Source: Aggregatilineales bacterium | Lineage (GTDB): Bacteria; Chloroflexota; Anaerolineae; Aggregatilineales; Ch27 | Length of the DNA stretch: 64,000 nt | NCBI GenBank assembly: GCA_029976025.1 | Contig: JARKNX010000133.1 | Location: 21,683 to 85,682, forward strand | Reading direction: 5' to 3' | Shown here: positions 15,803-24,126 of the stretch, piece by piece | Position numbering within the stretch: the stretch's first letter is position 1 | Layout: every line of letters starts with the position of its first letter | Program-made: the position numbers and the translations under genes | Notes under the pieces: generated by a model | Databases searched by the model: none | Told to the model about the DNA's origin: nothing | What the model saw: the letters and a program-made list of their open reading frames with translations, nothing else

Positions 15803-17188
15803 ATGCCGACCCGATTGATATGGAGCGTCCGGAGCCTGCTGGCCCTGCTGGTCCTGCTGCTGGCGGGCTGCGCCGGACAGGGGGAGCCGGTGGTTATCCC
15901 GACGGTGGCGCAGATTCCAACCGTGACGCCCATCCCGCCGACGAACACGCCAGTTCCCATCCCGCCGACCTGGACTCCGCCGCCCACCTTGCCGCCGACG
16001 TGCGGGCAGATTATTGCCGCGGCGGGGGCGGCTGCCCCGTCGCTGTGCGGGAGCGCCGCGGTGGGCGAAGCCTGCTATGTGGCGCCGCGCGCCGCGCTGA
16101 CCGCGCGCTCCGTCAATGCGCCGCCGGCCTTCGCCGCGCCGGGGGAGCGCGCTCCTCTCACACTGGCCAGCCGCCTGGATACGGGCGGCTACGATCCCGA
16201 TAGCGGCACCTGGGGGATGATCCTGGCGCAGGTTCGGGCCGACCCGCCGGAAGTGCCGCCCGGACAGTGGGTGACGATTGTGCAGTTTGGAGAGGCGACG
16301 ATCTTCGATGGGGGAGACGGCGTCGCACCGTTTCAAAGCCTTCAGCTTCACGCCGGATTTGGCGATCCCCGCTGCGATCAGGCCCCGCTGCCCGGCGCGC
16401 TGATTCAGAGCGTGACCGGGGGAGATGCCGTCCTGGCGATCAACGGTGTGTCGCTGCGCTTCGATGGCACGCTTCTGATCCGGGCGCAGGGCCAGGGCAC
16501 GATGCAGGTTACTGTTCTCTACGGGCAGGCGGTCGCCACCGCGCCCGGCGGCGAAGTGCTGGAGGCCCCCGCCGGCACTGAGATCAACACGCCGCTGGGC
16601 GGCGCGAGCGGCTATGTCGCCACCGGCCCGGTGACGCTGAAGCCGCTGAATACGGCCAACACCGCTTACCTGCCGCTGGTAGCTCTGCCCCGCCCGGTGG
16701 CGATCGCCCCTCCCGCGCTGCCGACGCAGGCCGGGCCGGGCCTGTCGCAGCAGGTGGCGACATACATGCCCACTGAAGAGGCGCTGCCCACGTCGGCCGT
16801 TCCCTTCCAGGGGACGCCGCCGGGCGGGGTCTACCTGACTTTCGGCGGCAAGCGTATCGAGCTGGGGGCGACTGTCACCGGCGCTATTCGCGAGGGCGGC
16901 AGCGATTCGTGGGTGTTCACGCCGCACGGGCTGGGGCCAGAATCGGTTGACTATTTCGAGGTCGTCGCTCTGGGCAACTGGGACCCTGTCCTGACTCTGG
17001 AGTCGGCCACCTGGGGCATCTATGAAGAAAACCTCAACCTGAGCGAAGGCAGCGTAGAAGTATTTTCCGGCCCGCTGGCCGGCAGCGGCGGCGACTGGCG
17101 CATCACCATCCGCGCCGCCGGTGGCGAAGGGGGCAGCTATACCCTGCGGTTCGCCTGCTTCGGGTCGTGCCCGGAGGGAGCGGAGTGA
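15803..17188 (+). CDS. Large predicted lipoprotein
   Basis: A 461-residue exported protein. A typical lipoprotein signal ends in LAGC (near residue 22), followed by a short Pro/Thr linker, a Cys-bearing domain with a FecR-like character (about 60-260: strands such as LAINGVSLRFDGTLLIRA and GQAVATAPGGEVLEAPAG), and a C-terminal domain like a bacterial pre-peptidase C-terminal (PPC) beta sandwich (about 350-461: IREGGSDSWVFTP, SYTLRFACFG). The domain names are from memory of such patterns and are tentative. ATG 15803 is preceded by AGGAGG six bases upstream. It is divergent from the FHA gene and ends in a terminator at 17278. Confidence 0.78.
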   Translation: MPTRLIWSVRSLLALLVLLLAGCAGQGEPVVIPTVAQIPTVTPIPPTNTPVPIPPTWTPPPTLPPTCGQIIAAAGAAAPSLCGSAAVGEACYVAPRAALTARSVNAPPAFAAPGERAPLTLASRLDTGGYDPDSGTWGMILAQVRADPPEVPPGQWVTIVQFGEATIFDGGDGVAPFQSLQLHAGFGDPRCDQAPLPGALIQSVTGGDAVLAINGVSLRFDGTLLIRAQGQGTMQVTVLYGQAVATAPGGEVLEAPAGTEINTPLGGASGYVATGPVTLKPLNTANTAYLPLVALPRPVAIAPPALPTQAGPGLSQQVATYMPTEEALPTSAVPFQGTPPGGVYLTFGGKRIELGATVTGAIREGGSDSWVFTPHGLGPESVDYFEVVALGNWDPVLTLESATWGIYEENLNLSEGSVEVFSGPLAGSGGDWRITIRAAGGEGGSYTLRFACFGSCPEGAE

Positions 17189-17277
17189 GCTGCCCCCCGG
17201 GGCGCTTATGCGGAGTGGCGTGTCTGATGCCTGCCCGGCAGCGGAGGGTATAAGCGGAGAGTATTCGATACATGCAG

Positions 17278-17310
17278 CGGGGCGGTCAGATGGCCGCCCC
17301 GTTATTGATC
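17278..17310 (+). terminator. Intrinsic terminator after the lipoprotein gene
   Basis: CGGGGCGG (17278-17285) pairs perfectly with CCGCCCCG (17294-17301), followed by TTATTGAT. The stem abuts the stop codon of the convergent HEAT-repeat gene. Confidence 0.65.
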
Positions 17311-18486
17311 GCCAGTTTGCTGCGCTGCCGTATCCGGCTCCTCGACGGTCGGCAGCGGAGAAGCGTCATCCGGCGCGGCTGCATCAGGGCGGAGCAGCGC
17401 CGTCGGGCGTGAAGGTTGCGTTGACCCGACCTCCGCTGCGAGCGCGTCCGCTTTGTCAGAAGCGACCGCTTCGTTAGAAGCGACCATATCCCCCAGCGCC
17501 GGCGCTTCCGCTACCGGGCGCTCCTTAACCGAAGCGGGCGTCTCCGGGATCGGTGCGGGGGCGCTATCAGATGCGTCCGCACCATTCGGTGCGCCCACAT
17601 CGCTAGATGTGCCCACATCGCTAGATATGTCTGCATCGTTGCGAGATACGTCTGTGTTGTCGGGCGCCCTCACCCTGTCGGGCACATCCGCCACCACTTC
17701 TGGCGATTCCCCGACGATGGAGGGCGCTTCAGCAGGCGGGGCGGACCCGATCGCCGGCGCTGCCGGAGGAGGCGGCTGCGGCGCGACCTGCTGCCGGGCG
17801 CGAAGAGCGCGCTGCTGGACATGCCATTCGTTCAGGTAGCCGCGGGCCGCGGGCGTGTTGAAGCGCCGCAAAGCCGCTTCCGCCGTCTGCTGGACCAGCG
17901 GATGTTCGTCGCGCAGGGCATCGGCCAGCGCTGGCGCGGCCCAGGTCGCCCCAAGCTGGCCCAGGATAGCCGCCGAATTGCGCCGTACCTGCCACTCTGA
18001 CCGGCGCAGCCCGGCAATCAGGGAGACCACGGTCGGGGGACTCTTGAGCGCGATCAGCGCCTGGGCGGCGACATAGCGCACATCATCAGAGATGTCCGGG
18101 CGGCGAAACAGCGTGATCAGCGCCTCAGACGCGCGCATATCCCCGAACCGGCCCAGCGCCCGCGCGGCCAGAATGACTTCTGCCTCATCCGGGCTGTGCA
18201 GCGCGGCGATCAGCTCTTCCACGTTTTCCTGGGCGATCAGGTCTTCCAGACGATCTTCACGGCGGAGGTATTGAATAGCGGCGGAGATGCTGGCTTGGGC
18301 CTGCCAGCCTTCTTCAACGGCCAGGGCCGCTTCCAGCGCGGGCAGGGCTTCGGCGGCGTCAAGCGTGCGCAGGGCAGTCGCGGCGCGTTTACGCACACCT
18401 TCGTCAGTGTGGGCAAGCGCGTCGATCAGGCCGGACACATCGCGCCGGGCCTGTAACTGCCAGATATTCGGGGTCGAAGTGTCCAC
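17302..18486 (-). CDS. HEAT-repeat protein with disordered acidic tail
   Basis: A 394-residue cytosolic protein. The first 215 residues are HEAT/PBS-lyase-type helical repeats (for example LIDALAHTDEGVRKRAATAL, LAARALGRFGDMRASEALI, NSAAILGQLGATWAAPALADAL), a protein-binding scaffold fold. The rest is low-complexity, rich in Ala, Pro, Asp and Ser. It includes a near-perfect tandem SSDVG repeat encoded by about 17-base direct repeats at 17595-17630. GTG 18486 is chosen because GGAG lies eight bases upstream; a TTG 27 bases earlier is possible. Function is unknown; the product may tether partners. Confidence 0.8.
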   Translation of the reverse strand: MDTSTPNIWQLQARRDVSGLIDALAHTDEGVRKRAATALRTLDAAEALPALEAALAVEEGWQAQASISAAIQYLRREDRLEDLIAQENVEELIAALHSPDEAEVILAARALGRFGDMRASEALITLFRRPDISDDVRYVAAQALIALKSPPTVVSLIAGLRRSEWQVRRNSAAILGQLGATWAAPALADALRDEHPLVQQTAEAALRRFNTPAARGYLNEWHVQQRALRARQQVAPQPPPPAAPAIGSAPPAEAPSIVGESPEVVADVPDRVRAPDNTDVSRNDADISSDVGTSSDVGAPNGADASDSAPAPIPETPASVKERPVAEAPALGDMVASNEAVASDKADALAAEVGSTQPSRPTALLRPDAAAPDDASPLPTVEEPDTAAQQTGDQ

Positions 18487-18718
18487 TGGTCTGACTCCAG
18501 AGGCAGCCCGCAATTACGGAAATTGTACCACAGCTTGCCCCGCCCGGCTTTCCGGCCTGCGATTCGGCCTCTTTCAGGACCAGTTTCCTATCCCGCGGCC
18601 GGGCAACCGCCCTGATCCGCGAAACCTCGCGACATATCGTGCGTATAGTATGGCAGAGTGAGACCCATTCAGGGAATATACGCCCGGATAGCCCGGGTAA
18701 CTTTGAGGAGATGGGCAA

Positions 18719-19096
18719 ATGTCTGAGGAAGAAAAGATCAAGACTGAGGAAATGGAACAGGAAGCTCCGGGCGCCAGGAGCGAGAGCAGCTTCACCGAAG
18801 AGCTTACCGTGGCCGGGAGCCAGCTCGTGCGCGAGGTAGAGCGCCTGATCAGCGAAGGCAATGTCCGCCGCCTGATTATCAAGCAGGAGGATCGGGTTAT
18901 CCTGGAAGTTTCGCTGACGCTGGGCGTTATCGGGGCTGGCGCGCTGGCGATCTTCGCCCCGCTGCCCGCCGTTATTCTGGCCGCTGTGGCCGTGATTGCC
19001 GGGGCTGTCGCCAAAGTGACAGTCGTGATTGAGCGCACTGACGAGGGCGAGGTCAACGACATGCAGCTTGGCGGCGACACTCCCCCGGAGGAGTAA
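18719..19096 (+). CDS. DUF4342 protein
   Basis: A 125-residue protein of the DUF4342 family. The family core is clear: FTEELTVAGSQLVREVERLI, EGNVRRLIIKQED, then VSLTLGVIGAGAL and a hydrophobic C-terminal helix pair with AKVTVVIE. The N-terminal 25 residues are charged. Function is unknown; the hydrophobic segment (60-100) could sit in or on the membrane. ATG 18719 follows GAGGAG at eight bases. A -10-like TATAGT is at 18644-18649. It is convergent with the small gene at 19195. Confidence 0.85.
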   Translation: MSEEEKIKTEEMEQEAPGARSESSFTEELTVAGSQLVREVERLISEGNVRRLIIKQEDRVILEVSLTLGVIGAGALAIFAPLPAVILAAVAVIAGAVAKVTVVIERTDEGEVNDMQLGGDTPPEE

Positions 19097-19127
19097 CCCC
19101 CCGATATCCCCCGAAGTACACCCCCCA

Positions 19128-19150
19128 CACCCCCGTCGCAAGCGGGGGTG
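19128..19150. terminator. Hairpin between convergent genes
   Basis: CACCCCCG (19128-19135) and CGGGGGTG (19143-19150) pair perfectly around seven bases. The T-rich tract after it (CTTCTATT) is weak. It could serve the DUF4342 gene. Confidence 0.5.
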
Positions 19151-19194
19151 CTTCTATTCCTGGCACAGGGCCGGGCCTGTCATGGCTCCGCTGG

Positions 19195-19518
19195 CTAGGC
19201 TTCGCCGCCGTTTTGCTGCTGGGCGACCCAGTCATCGCGGGTGACGAATTCCCCGCCGGTCACGGATTTATTCACCAGCCGCTTGTTGGAGTCAAAAGAA
19301 AATTCGGCTTCCAGACGCTCAAAGCTGCGCTGGCCAACCACGGTCTTGCGCGTATAAAAACTGCTGACACGCTCGTTTTCGTATTCGGGCGAAAGCTGGT
19401 TGAGGTCCAGCCGGAGCTGGATGATCTCGCCGCTGCGCCGGCTGCGGATGTAGAAGTACATCCCGTTGCCGTCGCCAGGAGCACCACCGCCGCCGAACAG
19501 CTTCCTGAGGATATTCAT
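19195..19518 (-). CDS. Conserved-looking small protein, unknown function
   Basis: A 107-residue protein. A Gly-rich N-terminus (KLFGGGGAPGDGNG) precedes a compact domain with strands such as YFYIRSRRSGEIIQLRLDL and TRKTVVGQRSFERLEAEF. No signal or membrane segment is present. I do not recognise the family. ATG 19516-19518 is preceded by GGAGG at eight bases, which favours it over the GTG three codons earlier. It is convergent with DUF4342 and divergent from the sortase gene, with about 250 bases between. Confidence 0.65.
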   Translation of the reverse strand: MNILRKLFGGGGAPGDGNGMYFYIRSRRSGEIIQLRLDLNQLSPEYENERVSSFYTRKTVVGQRSFERLEAEFSFDSNKRLVNKSVTGGEFVTRDDWVAQQQNGGEA

Positions 19519-19772
19519 GGGAGCCACCTCCGTGGATCGTGAAGCACACGGCCAGCCTGACCTAAGGATAACATAAACCCTGCTGTGGCCACAGACAGGG
19601 GACAGGCAGTGAAGCGCGCAGCCGCCGGAGTTGCCGGCATCTGCCGGTTCTTCCCCGGCCTTCTCCGCACCTCCGTGGACTGCTCTTTCCCCACCGCCTG
19701 TTCTCCTATAGCCGGCTGGCGGCGGCCTGCCGTATACTGGGGATAGCGTGGCGTATGGAGGAGCGAAGACTC

Positions 19773-20312
19773 ATGGGCGGCTGGCGGCGGGCAATCTTCG
19801 TGCTCTGTCTGGCCGGGGTGATCCCGGCTTTCACGGTCGCGGCGCAAGACGGCGGGACGGGGCGCGTCCCGATCACGGAGGATAACTTCTTCCAGCTCCT
19901 GATCCCGGCGCTGGAGGTGGACGTATCCGTGACCGAGGCGTGGATGAGCCGCCGCACCTGGGCTTTTCAGGTCCTCACGGAAGAGGCCGGCCACCTGCAA
20001 TACACGCCGTACCCCGGCATGGGCGGCAACATCGCGATTGGCGCGCACTACGAGCTGGCCGACTTCTCGCCGGGGCCGTTCTACACGCTGGACCAACTGG
20101 CGATCGGCGATCTCATTTATATCGACTACATGGGGCAGCGCTACACCTACCAGGTGACCGCCACCAGTCTGGTCAGCCCGCGCGATCTCAGCGTGCTCCG
20201 GCCCACCCCGTATGAAGCCCTCACCCTGCTGACCTGCTACGACTACAGCCCCCGCGCCCGCACATACACCCAGCGCTACATTGTGCGCGCCGCCCTCGTC
20301 GCAGGGCCGTGA
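19773..20312 (+). CDS. Sortase-family transpeptidase
   Basis: A 179-residue exported protein with an N-terminal signal anchor (about 7-25) and a sortase domain. The catalytic triad is placed as in class D/E sortases: His92 in AIGAHYEL, Cys155 in TLLTCYDY and Arg168 in TQRYIV. ATG 19773 follows GGAGG; an upstream ATG 19755 is possible. TATACT at 19733-19738 is a probable -10. No LPxTG-type substrate with a C-terminal sorting helix was seen in this window. The reading frame stays open after the TGA at 20310-20312 for another 28 codons that look protein-like (DDNPYAPVVHQVVEAIASYR), ending at TGA 20397-20399. This could be a recent nonsense change or read-through. Confidence 0.85.
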   Translation: MGGWRRAIFVLCLAGVIPAFTVAAQDGGTGRVPITEDNFFQLLIPALEVDVSVTEAWMSRRTWAFQVLTEEAGHLQYTPYPGMGGNIAIGAHYELADFSPGPFYTLDQLAIGDLIYIDYMGQRYTYQVTATSLVSPRDLSVLRPTPYEALTLLTCYDYSPRARTYTQRYIVRAALVAGP

Positions 20313-20425
20313 CGCCCCGCCTCCCTGCCCGACGACAATCCCTACGCGCCGGTCGTGCATCAGGTGGTGGAGGCGATCGCCAGCTATCGGGGCCAGTGAA
20401 GCGCGGAGCTTGTGGGGGCGCTTGG

Positions 20426-20466
20426 TACGGGCGTCCAGGTCGGGTTTCGCCCGTTGAACGCCCGTA
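20426..20466. terminator. Long hairpin between sortase and transporter genes
   Basis: TACGGGCGT (20426-20434) pairs perfectly with ACGCCCGTA (20458-20466), and CGGG/CCCG pairs inside. The T-tract is weak on both strands. It separates convergent genes and may act as a bidirectional terminator. Confidence 0.5.
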
Positions 20467-20499
20467 TCTGTTGAACCGCCTACATGCCCTTTTGCGCCC

Positions 20500-22440
20500 T
20501 CAGTCGGACGCCACTTCGTGGTGGTGGTTGTGGCGGACGATCTGGAACGGGATGACGGTGACGGCCACATTCTCCATGTGGCTGATGGCCAGGTTGAAGA
20601 TCAGGGCGCTGTTCTGGTGGAGCGCCTGCTCCCAGAAGCTGTCCATCACCAGGTGACCCATCACGATGTGGACGAAGCCCTCCGGCTCCGTCTGGCGCAG
20701 CTCCTCGATGTACTCCTTGATCGGGTCGGCCAGCGTCCTGAATGGGGAGGGCAGCATCAGCAGCTCGCCTTCGCCGATGCGCTCGTCCCACTTGGCCTGG
20801 ACGGTGTCGGCCTTCTCCGGCTTGATGGAGACGTGGATCGCCTTCCAGGGGTGGCCGAGCGACTTGGCGAAGTTCACCAGTTGCGCCGTCTCTGCGTGTA
20901 CGTCGTCCACCAGGATAATCGTCTGCACCGGGCGGGTGGTCGTATCCGGGCGGCGTCCGCTCAGGCTGAGGGCGTGGGCCACATCTTTGTAATGGTAGTG
21001 GATGCGGAAGAAGATGAAGACCAGGGTCGGGATGAGCAGCAGCACGAACCACGCGCCGGATGCGAACTTGGTGATGGCGAAGACGATGACGACCATGAAC
21101 GTGACCGCCGCGCCGATGATGCTGATCGTCATCTTGCGCCGCCAGTGTGGGTCGTGCTCCAGCACGGCTTCCAGCCCCTTCATGGTCTCGCCCGGCTTGA
21201 GCCGGCCGATGCGGCGCATGTGCACCGCCATGCCCGTCTGGGACAGGGTGAAGCTGAGGAAGACGCCGATGGCGTACAGCGGGATCAGGGCGGTGGTGCT
21301 GGCGTGCATCAGGATGACGAGGATGGAGGCCAGCAGCCCCAGGATGACGATGCCCCAGGAGAACACCAGCCGGCTGCCCCGGTAGGTGAGCTGGCGCGGC
21401 AGGAATCCGTCGCCCGCGGCCAGGGCCGCCAGCCGGGGGAAATCGGCGTAACTGGTGTTGGCCGCCATCAGCAGGATCAGGGCGGTGCTGGCCAGGACCA
21501 GCAGATAGAGCGGGCTGGCTTCCCCGTAGACCGTGCGCCCGATCTGCGAGATGATAGTTTCCGTATGGCTGGGCAGGGCGTGGATGCGGTTCGCCAGCAC
21601 GGAGATGCCCATGAAGAGCGCAAGCAGGATGCTGCTCATGGCGATCAGGGTGCGGGCGGCGTTATAGCTGCGCGGAATCTTGAAGGCTGTGATGCCGTTG
21701 GAGATCGCCTCGATGCCGGTCAGAGCGGTGCTGCCGCTGGAAAACGCGCGCAGAATCAGGAACAGCGTGAGCGGCGCCAGCGTTTCATGCTGGATCACCT
21801 GGACACCTTCGACGGTGGGCAGCGTGCCGGTCAGCCACTGGATAAGCCCCACCCCGATGGTGAAAAACATCATGATCAGGAAGAAGTAGGTCGGGACGGC
21901 GAAGATACGCCCGCTCTCCCGGACCCCGCGCAGGTTGACGATGGTGATGAAGGCGATCACGCCGACGGCCAGGTGCACGCGGTAGGGGAGCAGCGCCGGA
22001 AAGCCCGACGTGATCTGGGCCACGCCGGAGGAAATGCTCACGGCCACGGTCAGGATATAGTCGGTCAGCAGGGCCGCCCCGGCCACCTGCGCCGGGACCT
22101 CCCCCAGGTTATCGCGGGCCACGATGTAAGCGCCGCCGCCATTGGGATAGGCGTAGATCGTCTGGCGGTAGGATACGGTGACGATGACAATCAGCAGTCC
22201 GATCGCCAGCGCAATCGGGAGGGAGAGGCCCATCACCGCCGCCGACGTGCCGGCCATGCTCAGCACAATCAGGACTTCTTCAGTGGCGTAGGCCGTGGAT
22301 GAAAGCGCATCGGAAGAAAAGACAGCCAGGCCAACGGTCTTGCTGATGGCCTGGTGGGGCAGATCTTCGGTTTTCAGGGGGCGGCCGATAAGCAGTCGAG
22401 AGAGCGAAGGCAGATGAATGCCCTTAGGTTTAGTGTCCAA
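20500..22440 (-). CDS. KimA-like APC-superfamily transporter (probable potassium uptake)
   Basis: A 646-residue membrane protein with about 12 helices and a cytosolic C-terminal domain of about 160 residues with a universal-stress-like pattern. The N-terminus has the KimA/YdaO pattern (RLLIGRPLKTEDL, VFSSDALSSTAYATEEVLIVL), and YPNGGGAYIVARDNLG is the helix 2-3 region of APC transporters. KimA is a c-di-AMP-controlled potassium importer in Firmicutes; the assignment here rests on these motifs. The start appears to be TTG 22440: no ATG or GTG fits before the conserved start. It has its own promoter at 22488-22516. The leader is too short for a c-di-AMP riboswitch. Confidence 0.82.
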   Translation of the reverse strand: MDTKPKGIHLPSLSRLLIGRPLKTEDLPHQAISKTVGLAVFSSDALSSTAYATEEVLIVLSMAGTSAAVMGLSLPIALAIGLLIVIVTVSYRQTIYAYPNGGGAYIVARDNLGEVPAQVAGAALLTDYILTVAVSISSGVAQITSGFPALLPYRVHLAVGVIAFITIVNLRGVRESGRIFAVPTYFFLIMMFFTIGVGLIQWLTGTLPTVEGVQVIQHETLAPLTLFLILRAFSSGSTALTGIEAISNGITAFKIPRSYNAARTLIAMSSILLALFMGISVLANRIHALPSHTETIISQIGRTVYGEASPLYLLVLASTALILLMAANTSYADFPRLAALAAGDGFLPRQLTYRGSRLVFSWGIVILGLLASILVILMHASTTALIPLYAIGVFLSFTLSQTGMAVHMRRIGRLKPGETMKGLEAVLEHDPHWRRKMTISIIGAAVTFMVVIVFAITKFASGAWFVLLLIPTLVFIFFRIHYHYKDVAHALSLSGRRPDTTTRPVQTIILVDDVHAETAQLVNFAKSLGHPWKAIHVSIKPEKADTVQAKWDERIGEGELLMLPSPFRTLADPIKEYIEELRQTEPEGFVHIVMGHLVMDSFWEQALHQNSALIFNLAISHMENVAVTVIPFQIVRHNHHHEVASD

Positions 22441-22487
22441 GTTCTTCTTCTAGTACAGTACATAGCAAAACAGACGAGAATGGGAAG

Positions 22488-22516
22488 ATTATACTCCCCT
22501 CCTCGCCTGTTGAGAA
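22488..22516 (-). promoter_or_regulatory. Promoter of the KimA-like gene
   Basis: On the minus strand TTCTCA (complement of 22511-22516) and a perfect TATAAT (complement of 22488-22493) are 17 bases apart. The surrounding 120 bases are AT-rich. A GTACTGTAC palindrome lies between the predicted transcript start (near 22481) and TTG 22440. Confidence 0.65.
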
Positions 22517-22574
22517 GATTCATCGCTCGATTTGGATATTATGAACGAAACGCATTGAACGGATATCCGCGCTG

Positions 22575-23261
22575 CTACAGCGTGAAGCTGCCGCCCGGAT
22601 CGACGACGATCACCTTGCTCAGGGTCTCGTTATGCACCCGCCGCGCCCAGTCCGCCGCGTTCACCTGAATCACGTCGAAGGTGTTGTAGTGCACCGGCAG
22701 CACGGCCCGGGGCGCGAGGAACTTGACCGCCTGCAGCGCCTCATCCGGCCCCATGGTGTAGTGCCCGCCAATCGGCAGCACCGCCAGGTCGAGCCCGTTC
22801 GCGCCGATCAGCTTCATGTCCGAGAACAGCCCCGTGTCGCCGGCGAAATATAACCGCCGGCCGTCGCGGGTGGTGAGCAGGAGGCCGTTAGGCTGGCCGC
22901 CGCTGGAGCCGTCGGGCATTGTTGAGCTGTGGATGGCCGGCGTCAGGGCGACGCGGGCGAAGTCGAAGTCGTGGCCGCCGTCCGGGTTCATGCCCACCGT
23001 CTTCTGGACGCCCTTGTGAGCCAGCCAGCTCGCCACCTCGAAGTTGGCGATCACGGTCGCGCCGGTGCGGCCGGCAATAGCCACCGTATCGCCGACATGA
23101 TCGCCGTGTCCGTGCGTGATCAGGATGTAGTCGGCCGGGATGGTCTGCGGATCGCCGGCCGCCAGCGGGTTACCGGTCAGGTACGGATCGATCAGAATCG
23201 CCGTGCCATCAATATCCACGGCCAGGGCAGCGTGGCCCAGCCAGGTCACTTTGATGCTCAT
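22575..23261 (-). CDS. UPF0173-type metallo-beta-lactamase-fold hydrolase
   Basis: A 228-residue cytosolic metal-dependent hydrolase. The MBL signature THGHGDHVGD is at 49-58, with the downstream ligands in IHSS, FAGDTG and LPVHYNTF. The N-terminal MSIKVTWLGHAALAVD and short length match the UPF0173/YtkL group, whose substrate is not firmly known. ATG 23261 has AGGAGG seven bases upstream. It lies about 80 bases downstream of the deformylase gene on the same strand and 134 bases upstream of the transporter, which has its own promoter. Confidence 0.9.
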   Translation of the reverse strand: MSIKVTWLGHAALAVDIDGTAILIDPYLTGNPLAAGDPQTIPADYILITHGHGDHVGDTVAIAGRTGATVIANFEVASWLAHKGVQKTVGMNPDGGHDFDFARVALTPAIHSSTMPDGSSGGQPNGLLLTTRDGRRLYFAGDTGLFSDMKLIGANGLDLAVLPIGGHYTMGPDEALQAVKFLAPRAVLPVHYNTFDVIQVNAADWARRVHNETLSKVIVVDPGGSFTL

Positions 23262-23340
23262 GGAGTTTCCTCCTGTCACAAAAACGATCTTAATGCCCGC
23301 TCGTTATCCTACACCGGCTGGATATCCGGCTGCAAGCTGC

Positions 23341-23910
23341 TTAATCCAGCGCGGGCCGGGATTCCGCCGGGGTCGCGCCGGTCGCTGACTCGGATTCCGC
23401 CAGATCGGCCTCGGTCCACAGTTCAGTGGCGTGATCGGTGAACAGGACGCCGTTCAGGTGGTCAATCTCGTGCTGGAACACGCGGGCCAGCCAGCCGCTG
23501 GCCTTGATGGTCTGCCTGCTGCCGGTCCGATCCTGGCCCCGGACCGTGATCGACTCGTGGCGGGGGACAACCCCGAACACGCCGGGGATGGACAGGCAGG
23601 CTTCCACGCCGTCCACCATCTCCCGCGAGGCATTGGTGATCTCCGGGTTGACGACCTGGTACAATACCCCGGCCTGGTCGCCGTATTCGACGCGGCTTTC
23701 TTCGTCATCCGGCAGGCGCACGATGATGATACGCTGGCTGATATTCACCTGCGGCGCGGCCAGCCCGACCCCCGGCGCGTCCAGCAGGGTGTCCACCATA
23801 TCGTCGAGTTGTGTCGCCAGCTCCTGATCGAACGTCGTGACTCGTTTGGCCCGCTTGCGCAACACGTGCGCTTCAGCGCTGCCTACCAGAACAATTTTGC
23901 GGAGTGCCAT
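23341..23910 (-). CDS. def: Peptide deformylase
   Basis: Removes the N-formyl group from new polypeptides. The 189-residue protein carries all three motifs: GVGLAAPQ at 47-54, EACLS at 103-107 (Ala where most enzymes have Gly), and QHEIDHLNG at 146-154, with Cys105, His147 and His151 as metal ligands and Glu148 catalytic. The C-terminal 20 residues (ESESATGATPAES) are an extra low-complexity tail. The usual partner fmt is not adjacent. A good promoter lies just upstream. Confidence 0.95.
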   Translation of the reverse strand: MALRKIVLVGSAEAHVLRKRAKRVTTFDQELATQLDDMVDTLLDAPGVGLAAPQVNISQRIIIVRLPDDEESRVEYGDQAGVLYQVVNPEITNASREMVDGVEACLSIPGVFGVVPRHESITVRGQDRTGSRQTIKASGWLARVFQHEIDHLNGVLFTDHATELWTEADLAESESATGATPAESRPALD

Positions 23911-23972
23911 CCCCCAGACCTCTGTACCGTGACCTGCCCTTTTGCGGCCGAATTAAAACGACTATGATCATA

Positions 23973-24002
23973 ATTATACCCGCGTCGCTCTCCCCCTGTC
24001 CA
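23973..24002 (-). promoter_or_regulatory. Promoter of def
   Basis: On the minus strand TGGACA (complement of 23997-24002) and a perfect TATAAT (complement of 23973-23978) are 18 bases apart. The predicted start, near 23966, leaves a leader of about 55 bases. Confidence 0.65.
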
Positions 24003-24050
24003 CAAGAGATTCATCAGCGGGCCGAGTGTTAGTGTTCTGACGATTGTCAT

Positions 24051-24079
24051 TTGGAACCGGAGCCTGTTCGTGCTACCAT
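24051..24079 (+). promoter_or_regulatory. Candidate promoter for the 24127 gene and following fol genes
   Basis: TTGGAA (24051-24056) and TACCAT (24074-24079) are 17 bases apart, giving a start near 24086 and a 40-base leader to GTG 24127. Confidence 0.5.
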
Positions 24080-24126
24080 ACGCGGAGTAATCTGCGCCGG
24101 GCATCCTGCAAAGCGATCGAGCTTTC

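Noticed and set aside
20518..22302. Plus-strand open frame opposite the KimA-like gene
   Set aside because: Composition is Asp/Gln/His/Arg-rich without hydrophobic core; the opposite strand encodes a clear membrane transporter.
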